DNA of 64,000 nt from Micropterix aruncella (GCA_944548615.1 OX155964.1:18580653-18644652); one strand, 5' to 3'; numbered from the stretch's first letter, positions 1 to 11,505 are shown. Numbers and translations are program-made. Notes: generated by a model not told the origin, from the sequence alone.

Positions 1-334
1 TTAAATATAGACAAAATTAGCCATTTACTGTAAGTTTTTAGGTGCTATATTTAAAGAGATATGATGGAATTAGTAACGGGTGCAAGCACCTCGAAATACC
101 TAGCAGGCGGCGGCGTCGGCTACTGGTCCAGCAAGGTCAGCGTTTAGCGGAAGGCGGCGCGGGTGACGAGGAACAAAACGCGTACATCTACGAGATAGGT
201 AGCGTGCATCTTAGGGGACGTCTTGCACTATACATATATCTAAAGGTAGCTCCCAAAAAAATAAACGCCACCCCACTTAAATTAACAAATCAATTTGAAA
301 CTTTACGCGAAGCGAAGCCGTGGGCAATAGCTAG
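1..334 (+). mobile_element. Helitron (non-autonomous), 3' portion
   Basis: The element ends in CTAG at 331-334 followed by T, the usual Helitron 3' boundary. A GC-rich subterminal stretch (GCGAAGCCGTGGGCAATAG) lies just before it. Nearly all of 1-334 can be aligned by eye with the 3' part of the reverse-strand copy at 51001-51776, including the block around TCTACGAGATAGGTAGCGTG. Relative to that copy there is an extra ~40 bp near 118-155. The 5' end lies before the window. The 100-codon open frame over this stretch matches no protein I know and is most likely chance. Confidence 0.82.
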
Positions 335-598
335 TTATAAATAAAGCGATTGCGTAATAGAACCACATTGCATCCAGCGGGATATCCCACAGAATGGATT
401 CAAGAATCCCAATTAGCGCACAGAAGCTCTTGACAGGCCTTTCATACGTACTACAAAACTTGAGTAGTATTCTCTCTATTATGCTGTGAATAAACTATGC
501 TTGAGTTGGAGTAGCATTATCTCGCCTCCAACCGATTCTTAAGTGGATAAGTCATATTTACTAGCACAAAAACCTTTATCCAATCGTTTCACTTTGAA
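335..598. other. No recognisable feature
   Basis: I see no coding similarity, structured repeat or element end here between the Helitron and the next MITE. Confidence 0.5.
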
Positions 599-863
599 CC
601 CGGTTGCGTTTCGTCGTGATCTAATATCGGATAAAGCTCATGCGAACGAGACAGAGCAGTGCGTTAGAGCGAAATGTAAAATAAATGAACATTTCCTTCA
701 CAAAAACTACCTGCCGAACTTAAAATTATATGTATTAGCTTGAAAACATTTCGTCCAGACAGTAACCCCTTTTATGTTCGATCGAAAGTTTTATACAGTT
801 ATATATCTGTCTCGCTCCCGTGAACTAATTCCGATTATAGTTCCTGAAGAAACGCAATCGGAC
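599..863 (+). mobile_element. Foldback MITE, copy 1
   Basis: The left end (CCGGTTGCGTTTCGTC) and the right end read in reverse (CCGATTGCGTTTCTTC) form imperfect terminal inverted repeats about 265 bp apart. The inner left arm (CGAGACAGAGCAGTGCG) reappears inverted in the copy at 60217-60490, whose right arm carries its complement. Both copies contain CTACCTG(C/T)CGAAC and CGTGAACTAATT. This is a non-autonomous DNA transposon family whose superfamily I cannot assign; no target duplication is obvious. Confidence 0.6.
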
Positions 864-2933
864 TCATCATCATTTCGGTTTCGAATTGATATACGGACTA
901 TTTAAAATAAAAAAGCCAGTATAAAATATTAACTGTAACTTTCAAGAGAAATGATATCCTTACCGTTGCCTGCTTCTTTATATTAGTAAATATAATGTAC
1001 ATATGTCCGACAACATCTGAAGCCGTTCAATAAAGTCGGAGACCGCCATAATTTAAACATCATAAATAGAAATAAGCCTTCTCTTCTTAAGTTTCCTTTA
1101 CTAGCTCATACCTGCTCCCAAGACTAATCGCTTTTATGTAGTCAGATTTGCTGTCACTAAAACTATCAGAGTAACGCAAGCCATGGTCCGATTTTTTTCA
1201 GATTCCTTGGCTATGCTGGTGGGTTGGATAGCCATCTCGAGATATTGTTGCCTTAGGCTGGTTAGAAAACCAGGTTTTTTTAAGAGTCATTATTTTACCA
1301 CGTGAGGTTATTTCAATTATTGACAATATTATATTTATATTTTTTAAGTCTCACCAAATTTGCCTAACTATTCTTGATTATTTGAGTTCTATGGACAAAA
1401 CTTATTATATTTCTACATCTACTTAGGTATTTTCAATATTTGCCCGTATTTTATTTTAAATAGGTTGTAAATCAATAATGTTTCCCCGAAAACTATAAGA
1501 AACAAAAATGTAAAGCAAAGCAATCGAACCATTGTTTGCATCTCACAATATTACTGACATCTCTGACAGTTACTCTCTGATCTTACTCCGCATATCATCG
1601 ATGAGTCTTGGGAGGAGGTAGGAATATTTACGTAATTGTGTTTCTAATATCGCTATGAGAGGCTACAAAAATGCTTAAAACCCCCGTTATTAATACAAGT
1701 CATTCGCTGACATAATTGGATGTAATCATATACTGAAGCTAGCAATAAAATGCACCCGTGAGTGTGACCGACCCCGAACAAATGGGTCTTCGTGGCCAAC
1801 TCAACAAGGGCCCATTTGCTCCCTGATAATAAAATACACAGATTGATATCTTTTTATTATTGTAAACGTCGGCGGCTGCTTATGATATTTGAGTGGACGA
1901 CCGGTTAAATGAATCGGCCAATAGATCCGTTCACTGGATGAATCGTCGCACTGGATGAATTTTCACGAGCTGTTGAACGAACGATGTAAACGAACGAACG
2001 ATGGTTCAGATTTAAAATCTTCTGCTATGACAGCAATATTAAAAACTCGATTCCTTATCAATTGCAAACGTTTTTAATACTTTTGTTTCTACGTAGCTTG
2101 CCTAATCGATGGGTACGTCCGTAATAGTACATTGAAATAAAACAAAACACATCACAAAAAAAAATAAGAATTCATTCCACTAGATTCAAAAATGATCTGG
2201 ATCCTTAATGATTAAAATAACTGGGGGTAATACAATTTATTTTTAAAATGTACTTTGCTGCATATAAATACAATTTCATGAAAATAAAAGTATTTTTTTA
2301 CTTTACCTATTTTTCAGTATCTTTCTCAAGTCTACTATTTCTGTTGCATGTATTTAATCGACTTTATTTCAAACATCCCATAAAAACTAATATAATCACT
2401 ATAAACAAATATCCCATTTTTTCATATAATATAATTTATCACAATTTTAATTGGGTTACTTTATACTGTTACAGACGTCACAATCTTTATGCATAAGACT
2501 CATCCTGCGTATGTTTCTGCTTGCAATACTTGAAAAGTATTCGGTCAATTGACTTGAGATTTTGGCACAACATTGCATTCGAATGCACACTACGAAAGTC
2601 TTTCCGCACCGGTAAAATCTTAGGTGCGCTTCGACATTGATGCGTTTCCCATTCATTTCGCATCAGACTGAGCTACAGCGAATGGTGGTCGGGTTTAGCT
2701 AGTTCAAAATATAAAAATACCCATAATCATCAAAAAATACACAAGCTAAAATTATCACTTTCGTATCGTTTCCGGAAACTGAATGCTAAATAAATCATAT
2801 TTATCACCGAATACGCCACAAAAAAAATAATGGCAGCCAGAAAGAAATTTTATAGTCACTAAAAGTAGCTTAAGTAGAAAATTGACTTATTGTCGCGCAA
2901 ACCGTCTCGGAGCGTGAATGATAACGGGTTAAT
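864..2933. other. Gene-free AT-rich stretch
   Basis: No protein similarity or element boundary is recognised. Short open frames at 2248-2496 and 2456-2656 have low-complexity or unremarkable translations. A local cluster of GAACGA / TGGATGAAT repeats lies near 1930-2005. Confidence 0.5.
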
Positions 2934-2962
2934 TTATTTATTTATTTAATTAATTAATTAAT
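2934..2962. repeat. TTTA / TTAA simple repeat
   Basis: Four-base A+T tandem repeat. It stands beside a dispersed repeat copy and may be its retroposon-style tail. Confidence 0.7.
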
Positions 2963-3180
2963 TTAACAACGCATTTATAATAAATATGCATTGCTAATAT
3001 TCATGTCAATATTTAATAAGTATTGAAAATTATTAAAATAAAAATAACAATTGAACACGGCCGACATGAGTATTAGCATGTAAGTGCTGCTACTGTCCAA
3101 CTAAGTGCCAGGACTTGTTCCAGGGCAGCGAGCGCTCTAGATTTGTATTGACATATATTCGGCAATTTAAAAATAGAAGA
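2963..3180 (+). repeat. Dispersed repeat (CCAACTAAGTGCCAGGAC family), copy 1
   Basis: Aligns by eye with 35455-35690. The shared core includes CCAACTAAGTGCCAGGAC, TTCCA(G/A)GGCA and ATATATTCGGCAA, as well as the A+T-rich stretch upstream. An open frame at 3115-3366 starts inside it but resembles no protein I know. The element type is unknown. Confidence 0.65.
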
Positions 3181-3399
3181 TATGACTTAAGAATGATGGA
3201 ATTGCCCAAAACTAAAAGTGACAATAGTGCTCTAGAGCCAAAAATGTATATCACTTTTCTAGAATACGGAGGTCATAATAAAAAAGCTGTTATTTTGAAG
3301 CGGGGTTGTGTTATATTTTATAGTAATCTGGACAGTGTTCAGACAAAGAGGCTAGTTTATTTATAACTGTACAAAGTACTGCATAAAGTATATTGTCCA

Positions 3400-3446
3400 A
3401 AGTGCACAGTGTACTGCACTGCACTATGCACAGTGCACTGCACTGT
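3400..3446. repeat. Short GTGCACTGCACT minisatellite
   Basis: Locally reiterated GCACAGTGCACTGCACT-type units with internal dyad symmetry (AGTGCACT). Confidence 0.7.
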
Positions 3447-3709
3447 ATAAAGTATAAAAGTGTACTTTATAAAGTCATAAATGTAACCATCTTTTTATGA
3501 TGTGGCGATGCACCCAAGCGTAGGTACCCAAATTCAGTAGCAATTCTGCTTCTTTCTTTTTCTTTTAGTCTTATGTGGGGATTCTTGTAAGTCCAGGTGC
3601 AGAATATGGTTTTCAATAATTGTTGCTGATAACATTGGCCTTTGTATGAGGTAGTTGGACGTGTACATTAACTAATCTACAACGAGGAATAGTTTTACTA
3701 ATTAACTAT

Positions 3710-3779
3710 ATTTACACCTAAGGATCTGCTACTACTTTAGGAAAAACAAGGATATTTACACCTAAGGATCTGCTACTAC
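3710..3779. repeat. 26-bp direct repeat, 44 bp apart
   Basis: A 26-base segment starting ATTTACACCTAAGG occurs at 3710-3735 and again, identical, at 3754-3779. Several AATACCAG(T) repeats follow up to about 3870. Confidence 0.85.
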
Positions 3780-3870
3780 CAAGGATAAAATTAAAATATA
3801 ATACCACAGTGCTATATTTAATACCAGTTAAGTATTACATGTAATACCAGAAAATATAATACCAGTTAGT

Positions 3871-4744
3871 ATTCGATTAATTGATTGATTATTTGAGAGA
3901 ATGTATTTAGGCATTATTTTGTGAATATTTATAGAGTTAGTCGATAGGAGAATGCTCATAGAGGTAGCAAAAGGTACTCTCGATTTAGCCAGGTCTAGGA
4001 TGAAGGAAAGGTAGATATTTAATATAAATATAACCTACTTTACGTATTTTGCTTCTTATAAACCTGTACATCGCCATAAAAAATAAATTAAATAAATAAT
4101 TCTGGCGCCTTTGCTGCTCCCACTTTATGCGCGCTACTTACTGCCATAAAACAGACTTCTTCAGAATGCCAAGGTTGAAACGATCCGTTCCAACTGAATT
4201 CTTTATTTATATCTGAATTCACTTAGCACGCAGAGCGTCAGTAATTTCCAATAGCCCTCTCGGAGCGTTGCATTCGCAGTAATTCAATTATTAGCACCCC
4301 GTCGCGTTCACTCGCCGAGTTTGCCTCACTATCGGAAATCTAAAGCACCTGACAGCGAAATCGTCAGTAATGGGCTTAATGATGTCCGTCGAGGATCGCC
4401 CGTGCATCTATACGACAGAATAATGATGGGCATGTCGGTTTTGACTGGATACTTTTTTAATAAAAGGAGGGAGTCCTTTGGGTGTAAGACTCGGTTGCCA
4501 CCTCGAAACAATATTCTTCTTCGTGTCAAGCCGGGTCTCCTGCATGTGTTTTTTTTTTTCGAAACAATACACAAAAAATCAATAAACGAGGTATGGACAT
4601 GCACATTTGTGTATATACACACAATGTTTTTGCTTTCCAAGGCAATTGGGAAACATTCCCGAGCAGGTAAAGGGTTTGTTTCATTTTCAACTGCAGCGCG
4701 CACCGCGCACACCTGTCAGTCAATGCTGTATTAACACGACTGCG
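3871..4744. other. Mostly unique sequence, no supported gene
   Basis: The A-rich AAATTAAATAAATAAT run near 4085-4100 resembles a LINE tail. Stretch 4130-4330 is GC-richer and looks single-copy. Overlapping open frames on both strands (4321-4734 and 4329-4712) are long for this base composition but have no recognisable motif and cross a T10 homopolymer. I regard them as chance. Confidence 0.4.
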
Positions 4745-5040
4745 CAACAAAAAAGGAGTGTAATGTGTTCAGGGTGCATTTATATATGTTTTCCGTTTCC
4801 TTATATCCTTTTCCTACCATAGCTTCTAAACGCTTAAACCAGTTTAGAAATGTGTGGTATTATTAGAATTTTTATGTCATCCAGAGTATCATAAAGTAAC
4901 TTAACTGTCCAAATATTAAGTAAGTAGTTTTCTAAATATCAAAATGTCCAAATGTTAATAAATTAACATAAATATATCGTGTTTGGTGTCAAATGAAAGG
5001 TGTGATTGAGTATATTCCAAAAATATACATCAATATACAT
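4745..5040 (+). repeat. Dispersed repeat E, copy 1
   Basis: Starts with an AAAAAAGGAGTGTAATG box and contains TTTCCGTTTCCTTAT, a TTCTAAACGCTTAAACCA box, GTCCAAATGTTAATAAATTA and ATCGTGTTTGGTGTCAAATG. The same order of blocks is found at 49750-50090 and 50282-50930, and in reverse at 21150-21290 and 21440-21780. No terminal repeats or coding capacity are visible, so it may be a non-autonomous transposon. Confidence 0.7.
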
Positions 5041-6000
5041 GGATAATTACATAAACCACAAATATTTCATTATAAAATTTTAATAAAAACAATTATAAAT
5101 AGAATAGTTCACTTTCTGTAACGAGGGTCGGGTTTTTTATTGTTTTTAATATACCAGTATTTACTTGTTGAGTTTATATTGCCCTGTCCACTCATTGTGA
5201 CAAAAAATTGACCATGGATTGGAATAGAGATACTGTTCTTTACGTTTTAACCTTAGTTAGAGAGAGACCCGTCATCTAAGATCACAGTGCCGAGAAAACA
5301 GGGATTTTACAAAAAATGAACCTATTATAGATAAAGCTTTGTTGGTGAGTTGTTTTATAAAGGTGGTCAACACAAAATGGACTTCCATTAAAAACCAGTA
5401 TAACAGGGAAAAGGGAAACTTGTGTTCAATGCAGAAAGAAAGAAAGAAACAACGCGGGAGAATGTTTGCGTAGGAAAACAATTGTTTCTGTGTAATGTTT
5501 TTTGTGTAATTTTTCGATAAAACACGCAAAGGAGTCACGCCTTCAGTATTCATAGTCCTAGTATTTTTCATGACTAATGTGCTGTTGGCATTTCATGCCT
5601 TATTCTGAATGTGTTAGCAAATATTAAAATTAAAAACGTGTATCGCATTTGCCATATTAAATTTGCCAGAAATATGCGAGCTCGAGATTCCACTATATAT
5701 ACTGACAACAGCCGCTCGCATATGTGTTTTTTTTGCAGAGTATCGGATAGTTACAAAAGTTGCTGTCGCGCAACTTCATTGATGACAATGTAGATGATGA
5801 TTTACAAGGTACTGAGTTATCCAAAGGCGACCTTCTTTATTTTTATCGTCCGAGGTAGTGCTAGAAATTTGGCAAAAGATGAGACTATGTTTACATATAT
5901 TTTTCGAAATAAATAAGATACATCATTTTTGCATTATTCATTGCCACGCATAACGAACGCATAAAAAACATAACGAATAAAATAATTGCTCATAATACAG
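5041..6000. other. No recognisable feature
   Basis: Open frames at 5272-5571 (reverse) and 5611-5793 have no known motif. Confidence 0.45.
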
Positions 6001-6700
6001 AAAAGCGACACGAGCCAGAGGCCTGCCAACTTGTAGAGTTCTTCTGCATTCTCCTAATCAGCAGGTAAGGGTCTTATTAGGCGTAAGTCTATCCACCCCG
6101 TGAGGCAACTAGCCCCGGTCTCCCCTACGTGTCGTGGACAGAAGTGTCTCTTATGCTCGCGTTAAATGACGCAATAATTGTGTGTCACGTGTACTGGATA
6201 CGGCGATTACGCCTCTGAGTACGCCGATAAGGATGACGGTTCGCCCCTTGAATAATTTAACAGATGGCCTCTCAGGATATTCCCGCCTCGCACCAGTGCT
6301 GCGCCTAAGTGAATCCTAACAATGGCGCTTAGCGAGATGTTAGCGAGCCGGCTTTCAACTGCCGAGTGCAAAGATTGCGAATAGGAATGAAGATAACGTT
6401 TTACTTTGCCGTGCAAAAGGTTTCTCCTCCATGGTCCCAGCAGCGTCAGTGATAATCTTGCCGCAGCATTGGAGTCCCTCATTGACAAGCGGGGGACCCC
6501 GGAGCGCTCTAGGGTGTTTATGATCACCACAAATCACCAAGCTAAAGGATGCATCCTGTCTCTAGGCTGGGTGCGGCCTACGGTAGCTACCACATCTCAG
6601 CTTGTAACCCTCCTGCATCCAGCGAAAAAGTGGGACACCTGCAAGAAACAATATATCATTTTCGAAAACTATATAAAAAAAACATTAATATAAAATAAAT
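6001..6700. other. GC-richer unassigned segment
   Basis: Base composition rises clearly above the flanks. Frames on both strands (6207-6530 reverse, 6406-6693 forward) are moderately long. The forward frame contains ALESLIDKRGTPERSRVF, which I do not recognise. It lies directly upstream of a LINE fragment and could be a decayed part of that or another element, but I find no RT motif in it. Confidence 0.4.
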
Positions 6701-6744
6701 AATTTTGTTAAAAATTAATATAAAATCAAAATTTTGGGCTAGCG

Positions 6745-8030
6745 CTTAAACTGCCCTCTCTGCTCTACGCCAACTCCAGAATAACCAAAAATTCGATTCT
6801 GTGCAATTCCAAAGATCTGGCAATATCGAAGCACGTAATAAGTGGCCGTAGTGATTCAAATGATCTACAAGCCCGCGTAGACTTCCACAAAAAGTTCCTT
6901 ACTGGAATCAGCCAGAATGGCACTGGTCTGGGGTATGGCAGTACAACCACGAGCGACGTGGACTTGAAGAAGTCTCTTTTGCGGGGAGATTACAACAGCA
7001 AGAGTATGGCTCATGCTATTGGCCTTCAATGCCAGAATGATTGAACAACAATTGGGGACTTTTGCATTCCGCCTCCAATGCACTGGAAGGTAATGCTCTA
7101 TGACTGGACGCCAGAGATGCTGAAATTTTATTTGAATGCCTTTCAGCATACACTTCCAGACCCCAGTAACCTCGCTCGTTGGAGCTTTGCCGAGGATAGT
7201 TCTTGTCCCCTCTGTAGCAATACCCCTTGCACAGCTAGACACATTCTAGCTGGCTGCAAGGTGGCCTTAGATCAAGGACGGTACACTTACCGCCATGACA
7301 AAGTTCTCGCTGTTATTCGCGAGGTAATTAGTCTCTCAGTGGCTCGTGCCAACAAGGGTTTGACAGTATCCTCCAAACCCCCAATACAGTTTGTGCGGGA
7401 TGGCTCTAAAGGCAAAAAACATTTAACTACAAAACCTTTCTCAATAATCGAGAAAGCTACAGATTGGATTCTGGAGGTTGATTCGGTCTCTAAGCAGTAT
7501 AAATTCCCTGAAAGTCTCGGATGCACAGCCCTCCGTCCAGATATAACTCTTTACTCTCTATCTCGGAAGGTGGCTCTTATTGTAGAATTAACTGTTCCAT
7601 GGGAATCAAATATCCCAAAAGACCACGAGTACAAATTAAATAAATACCATGATCTTGCAAATGCCGTAACCCGGAACGGCTTCACTGTTCACCTTCACGC
7701 GGTGGAAGTTGGCGCTCGTGGCCTGCCAGCTAAATCTCTATTTCACCTCTTTAAAGATCTTGGCCTTTCCAGAAAAATAATCAACTCTTTCTTAGAAAAA
7801 TTATCTAAAACTGCGATTTGCGCATCTCAAATTCTATGGCTTCGAAGGGGGAGTGAATGGGTGGCAAGGTGAACGCTCACATGTGGCAAGACAGCTGTCC
7901 TAAACCTACCACAGCCGGTTCGTAAGTCCGGAATCCACTGCTCACCCCCCAGAAGTGTAAAAAATAGTATTATGATGGGCCCGACTCCGGTCGGTGAATT
8001 CCATGGCAGCTCCGTTTGTATTTATTTATT
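6745..8030 (+). mobile_element. Non-LTR retrotransposon with restriction-like endonuclease, 5'-truncated
   Basis: The fragment consists of the C-terminal coding part (to 7872) and a ~155-bp 3' UTR ending in CTCCGTTTGTATTTAT. The same 3' terminus ends the rearranged copy near 11500, which supports the boundary. The reverse transcriptase domain is missing, which fits 5' truncation during target-primed reverse transcription. The zinc knuckle followed by the endonuclease places it among the R2/R4/NeSL/Utopia-like lineages; I cannot choose between them. Confidence 0.8.
7045..7872 (+). pseudogene. C-terminal zinc knuckle and restriction-like endonuclease of a non-LTR retrotransposon
   Basis: In full elements this domain nicks the chromosomal target for target-primed reverse transcription. 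From the ATG at 7078, a CCHC knuckle is seen at C43-x2-C46-x8-H55-x4-C60, followed by GRYTYRHDKVL. The endonuclease core is RPDITLYSLSRKVALIVE (residues 153-170): the PD pair at 154-155 and E170 match the PD...(D/E) catalytic pattern. KLNKYHDL at 187-194 fits the later conserved K/Y motif. The same frame continues upstream past a TGA at 7042-7044 to about 6745 with plausible coding text, so the ATG is not a true start. The catalytic residues are intact although the RT is gone. It is not expected to be functional. Confidence 0.85.
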
Positions 8031-8149
8031 GTATTTACATCTCTGCTACACCTACTATCGTTGGCAGCGATGTCTGGATGTCGAAGGCAACTGCAACTGG
8101 CTTATAATAAGTTGTCTTATTTAGTCACATTATCTTTCTATCTCTATGG

Positions 8150-8620
8150 AAAATTCGGTAATTAAACGCGTACACAAAATTTCGTTACCGTGCTGTTAAC
8201 CGTTGAGGAGTCCCTTCGTTGGAAGCTAACCCTGAGTGTAGCAGCCCTGTCGCGAAGAATTTTAGAACGGGCTATCATAATTAAATGAGTATACAACATT
8301 TCGTTTCCGTGCTGTTGACCGTTAAGGAGTCCCTTCGTTGGAAGACAACCCTGGGCGCAACAGCTATATCATGGTGAAATGTAGAATAATTGAATGCGTA
8401 TACAACATTGTATGTCTGTGTTGTTGACCGTGAATCAGTAGCCTCGTCGGAAGCCGATCCTGGTTGTAGTCAGGTCATGCTCACCCAGGTAAAATTTCAA
8501 CATCACAGAATAAGAGGAAGTGGTTCTAATTCAACTTGCACGATTTCACCTAAACAAACTGCATACTAACTAACATACATTGCAAGGCAAATAAAAGCTT
8601 GTAAAAATAAGTACAACTGT
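8150..8620 (+). repeat. Dispersed element with ~118-bp internal tandem units, copy 1
   Basis: Three diverged units carry the box TGTTGACCGTTGAGGAGTCC and the line GAATGCGTATACAACATT; spacing between equivalent bases is 119 and 109 bp. The units are followed by a common tail: TCAGGTCATGCT, ATAAGAGGAAGTGGTTCTAA, then AAAAGCTTGTAAAAATA. The same units and tail occur at 17765-18275, and the units alone occur inverted at 22570-22945. No coding capacity or terminal inverted repeat is recognised. Confidence 0.8.
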
Positions 8621-9477
8621 GTCAATTTCCTGATTTAGTCAGTAGATTGTGTCAATTTCCTGTTTTACAGATTACTCAAATCTCTAGAGGCTCTAAGTTG
8701 TGTACGCTAACAAAATATGGATATTATATTCGACAAGCTAACAAATTATCGCCTCATGAGTTAGATACATAGATATATATTACGTTGTAAATATTTATTT
8801 TAGGTACTTCTACATCTATCTGCTTGTTTCAATATTATTTTGGTAGTTGTTCCGCAGAAAAACTGTCAGAATGCGGAAAACCTCCACTGTAGCGTGAAGC
8901 TTAAAAATATATTTGCTTGCGAGTATACCTAATAACTAATGTACTTAAACCGTAGGATACCGACAATATTGACACAGCAAACAACTTACATGTGAAATAA
9001 TAAAGGAAACTACTTAAAACCGCTTCACCGTTTTACCACGAAAAGACGATTAACTTAAAACAGAAAATCTCGTTGTCACCGTCGAAAGCATCGCCATGTA
9101 AGACGATTAAAAATTTCCGATATTATTATAGGTATGATATTATCTCAAAGACATATAATTTTATAGTCGATCGGCACGCTCTAATAAAAAGGTTAAATAA
9201 TGCTTTCACCAACAAATCAATTGAAATTAACAGCATTACAATTATATTCATTATAACTGACATACCAACAGCAAATGCCATTTAATAAAAACAAGACAAG
9301 ATCATTGACCATATTGTATATAAAAAAAAATATTCATATTTAAATATTTTTTTATTATTATAAGTATAGACACATCAAATTTTAAATGATTAGCTTCGAT
9401 TATTTTAAGGTTATTTAATTGAATTACCATTTTTTTTTTGAGATGCATAATTTATATTGAAAATGATTTTACTTTTT
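8621..9477. other. No recognisable feature
   Basis: AT-rich. TGTGTCAATTTCCTG occurs twice, near 8620 and 8649. The frame at 9073-9285 is unremarkable. Confidence 0.45.
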
Positions 9478-10215
9478 ATATTTATTTATTTATTTAAGAA
9501 TAAATTACTATAAAACAGGTACCGAATGGCGGAACCTTAACCTTTTGCTTATTTGATTCTGTCACCCAACTGGGACTAGCCCATTCTAGGATGGACAGGA
9601 CTCTAATTTCAAAATAAATGATGTAAAAGTTTTATTAAAATATTCATAAAAAAATGTTCCTAAAATATGGTCCTCAAAAAAAAGAAACAATCAAATAGAG
9701 TGTGACAAACAGATTGACTTAAAACTACAGTAAAGAGTAGTATAAACCTATAATAAAAAAAAATAAAAAGTCAATAATATTTAATATATGTTAAGAAATA
9801 TAAAAATTAATATAAAATACCTAGTCAAAAAAAAGTACAATTCATTGTCAAAACAATATATAACAACAAAATGAATTGGTAATTAGTTGAATGTTAAAAT
9901 ATAATCAACATACATACTATTTTAAAAAATATTAATAATGTGTGCACCTAAGTTTTATTAAACTATAATTTCTAACATTTGATGTATGGTTAGTCTGTCA
10001 TGACTCGAGAACCAATCCTTTGTTTTATTTTTGAATACCCTAAATGTCAAATTCATTTTTAATTCCTTATTGATCAGATTGTAAAATCTCGGCGTAATGA
10101 AAGAGTAATGAGAGAGTTTTCATCCTGGGTATTATTAAGCTATTTTCTAAAATTTGTCTTGTTCGTCTTCGGTTCAAGTTCAATGTTCTTAAATATTAAA
10201 ATAAGTTTCTGTCAC
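9478..10215 (-). mobile_element. LINE 3' fragment, copy G1
   Basis: On the reverse strand the fragment ends in a (TAAA)n tail (forward TTTATTTATTTATTTA at about 9480-9496), as expected for a non-LTR 3' terminus. The 3' UTR contains a block (forward CTGGGACTAGCCCATTCTAG) that recurs diverged at 13330-13490 and 43640-43720. The RT C-terminal tail lies at 9958-10110. Everything further 5' is missing. Confidence 0.7.
9958..10110 (-). pseudogene. LINE reverse transcriptase, last ~50 codons
   Basis: The reverse frame reads ITPRFYNLINKEL, then TFRVFKNKTKDW, then a stop. This is the 'P.lyN.lp.el......FK.klk.wl' tail found at the end of CR1/L2/Daphne-type RT proteins. It is too short for the ORF cutoff. 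No intact upstream RT motif remains. The match is by pattern only. Confidence 0.6.
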
Positions 10216-10844
10216 CGACGTATTATTTTAGGTTTACGTTGTACCTAATGTACAATTATACGAATGTATTGAGATGTAATGTACAATTGTAGGAATTGTA
10301 TTTAAATATATATTCAGTTATGATCTTCTCCTAAAAGTTATTTTTCCAGACATATGTTTGCATTTACCAATTAAATTTTAAAGCAGATTCGCTCAAAGAA
10401 TACAAGAATGGCTTTTTTCGTAGGTCGTTCTTTGAAGGGAAGACGCTTCGTAATAGATCTGGCAATTGTGAACTCGTTCTTACCCCACAGGCTAGATTGT
10501 CCCGAATTGCTCTTTTGCTGCATTTTGTTTTATTTATTTGTTTATTTCTTTGAATATTTCTTTGAATCGCTTGAATATTTCTTCTATCCACCAAGTTCTA
10601 CGACGCGACATGTTTCACCCACAGCAAGTCTCGACTAAGAATGCTCTGTTTTCGTCGGTACCACGAATAATGCGGTTACTCAATCGCTATCTTTAATGCT
10701 ATGATGCGATGACTGGATATTGTGAGTTCCTAATTTAGGCAACTCGCAATCACAAATATCAATGATATCCAGTCTTATTAGACTGATGAATTAGCATAGT
10801 TGTAGTTCACATATTTAACCTACGTTAATTTAAATTTAGTAAAG
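10216..10844. other. No supported gene
   Basis: Open frames on both strands at 10364-10638 overlap and are phenylalanine-rich or unremarkable. Nothing else is seen. Confidence 0.45.
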
Positions 10845-11505
10845 AACCCTTGTAGCAACAGCCCTTGCAAAGCTAGACCTATTCTAGCTTGCTGCAAGGC
10901 GGCCTTAGATCAGAGACGGTACACTTACCACCATGAAAAAGTCCTTGCTTTATTCTCGAGGTAATTAGCCTCTCAGTGGCTCGTGCCAACTAGGGTTTGA
11001 CATTACCCTTCAAACCCACAATACAGTTGGTGCGGAATGGCTCCAAAGGCAAAAAACATTCCACCTTTCTCAATAATCGATCAAGTTTCAGATTCGATTC
11101 TGGAGACATTGGGCCACTCGATCCCGTGGCACTACGGGCGAAGAACGCCCAGGTCCGCGATAAATTCTAACTTAATTACCGCTGTAATACAACAGGTGGA
11201 GGCCGCCTAAGCGACTTCGGACCCGTAACCTGTCGAGGGAACGGAGGTATCCTAAAGGTTAATTCCAGACGGAGATATTTTGCCAAAACTGGTAATTAGG
11301 CGGTAAGGCTGCCCACTTTGTACCTTTCCCGGTGCCTCGCCGTAAGGCGTCGGTCTCTAACGGGTTACTGGTGAACTAGACAGTAGATCGTCTTGTCCCC
11401 AAATCTTCTACGCTCATCCCACGGCTGAAAGAACGATCTATATCGTTATCCCAGCCTGGGGTGACGGGTACGCCCGTCGTAGTCGACACCTCCGTTTGTA
11501 TTTAT
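10845..11505 (+). mobile_element. Second, rearranged copy of the restriction-like-endonuclease LINE
   Basis: 10850-11105 follows 7205-7475 closely (zinc-knuckle region through the serine/lysine linker) but contains frameshifts and stops. Similarity stops at TTCTGGAG near 11107, and a ~390-bp GC-rich segment takes over that has no counterpart in the first copy. Both copies then end with the same CTCCGTTTGTATTTAT. The novel segment is probably the 3' UTR of a related subfamily joined by deletion or template switching. It has many short dyads (for example GGTACGCCCGTCGTAG) and could be structured RNA. Confidence 0.7.

Noticed and set aside
4321..4734. 137-codon forward frame with a 127-codon reverse frame over the same DNA
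   Set aside because: No known motif in either strand. It crosses a T10 run, and opposed open frames of equal length point to stop-poor composition, not to a gene.
11107..11505. Possible fragment of 28S rRNA (GC-rich, conserved look)
   Set aside because: Familiar rRNA landmarks such as the R2 insertion-site region are absent. The block ends with the same terminus as a LINE 3' UTR.
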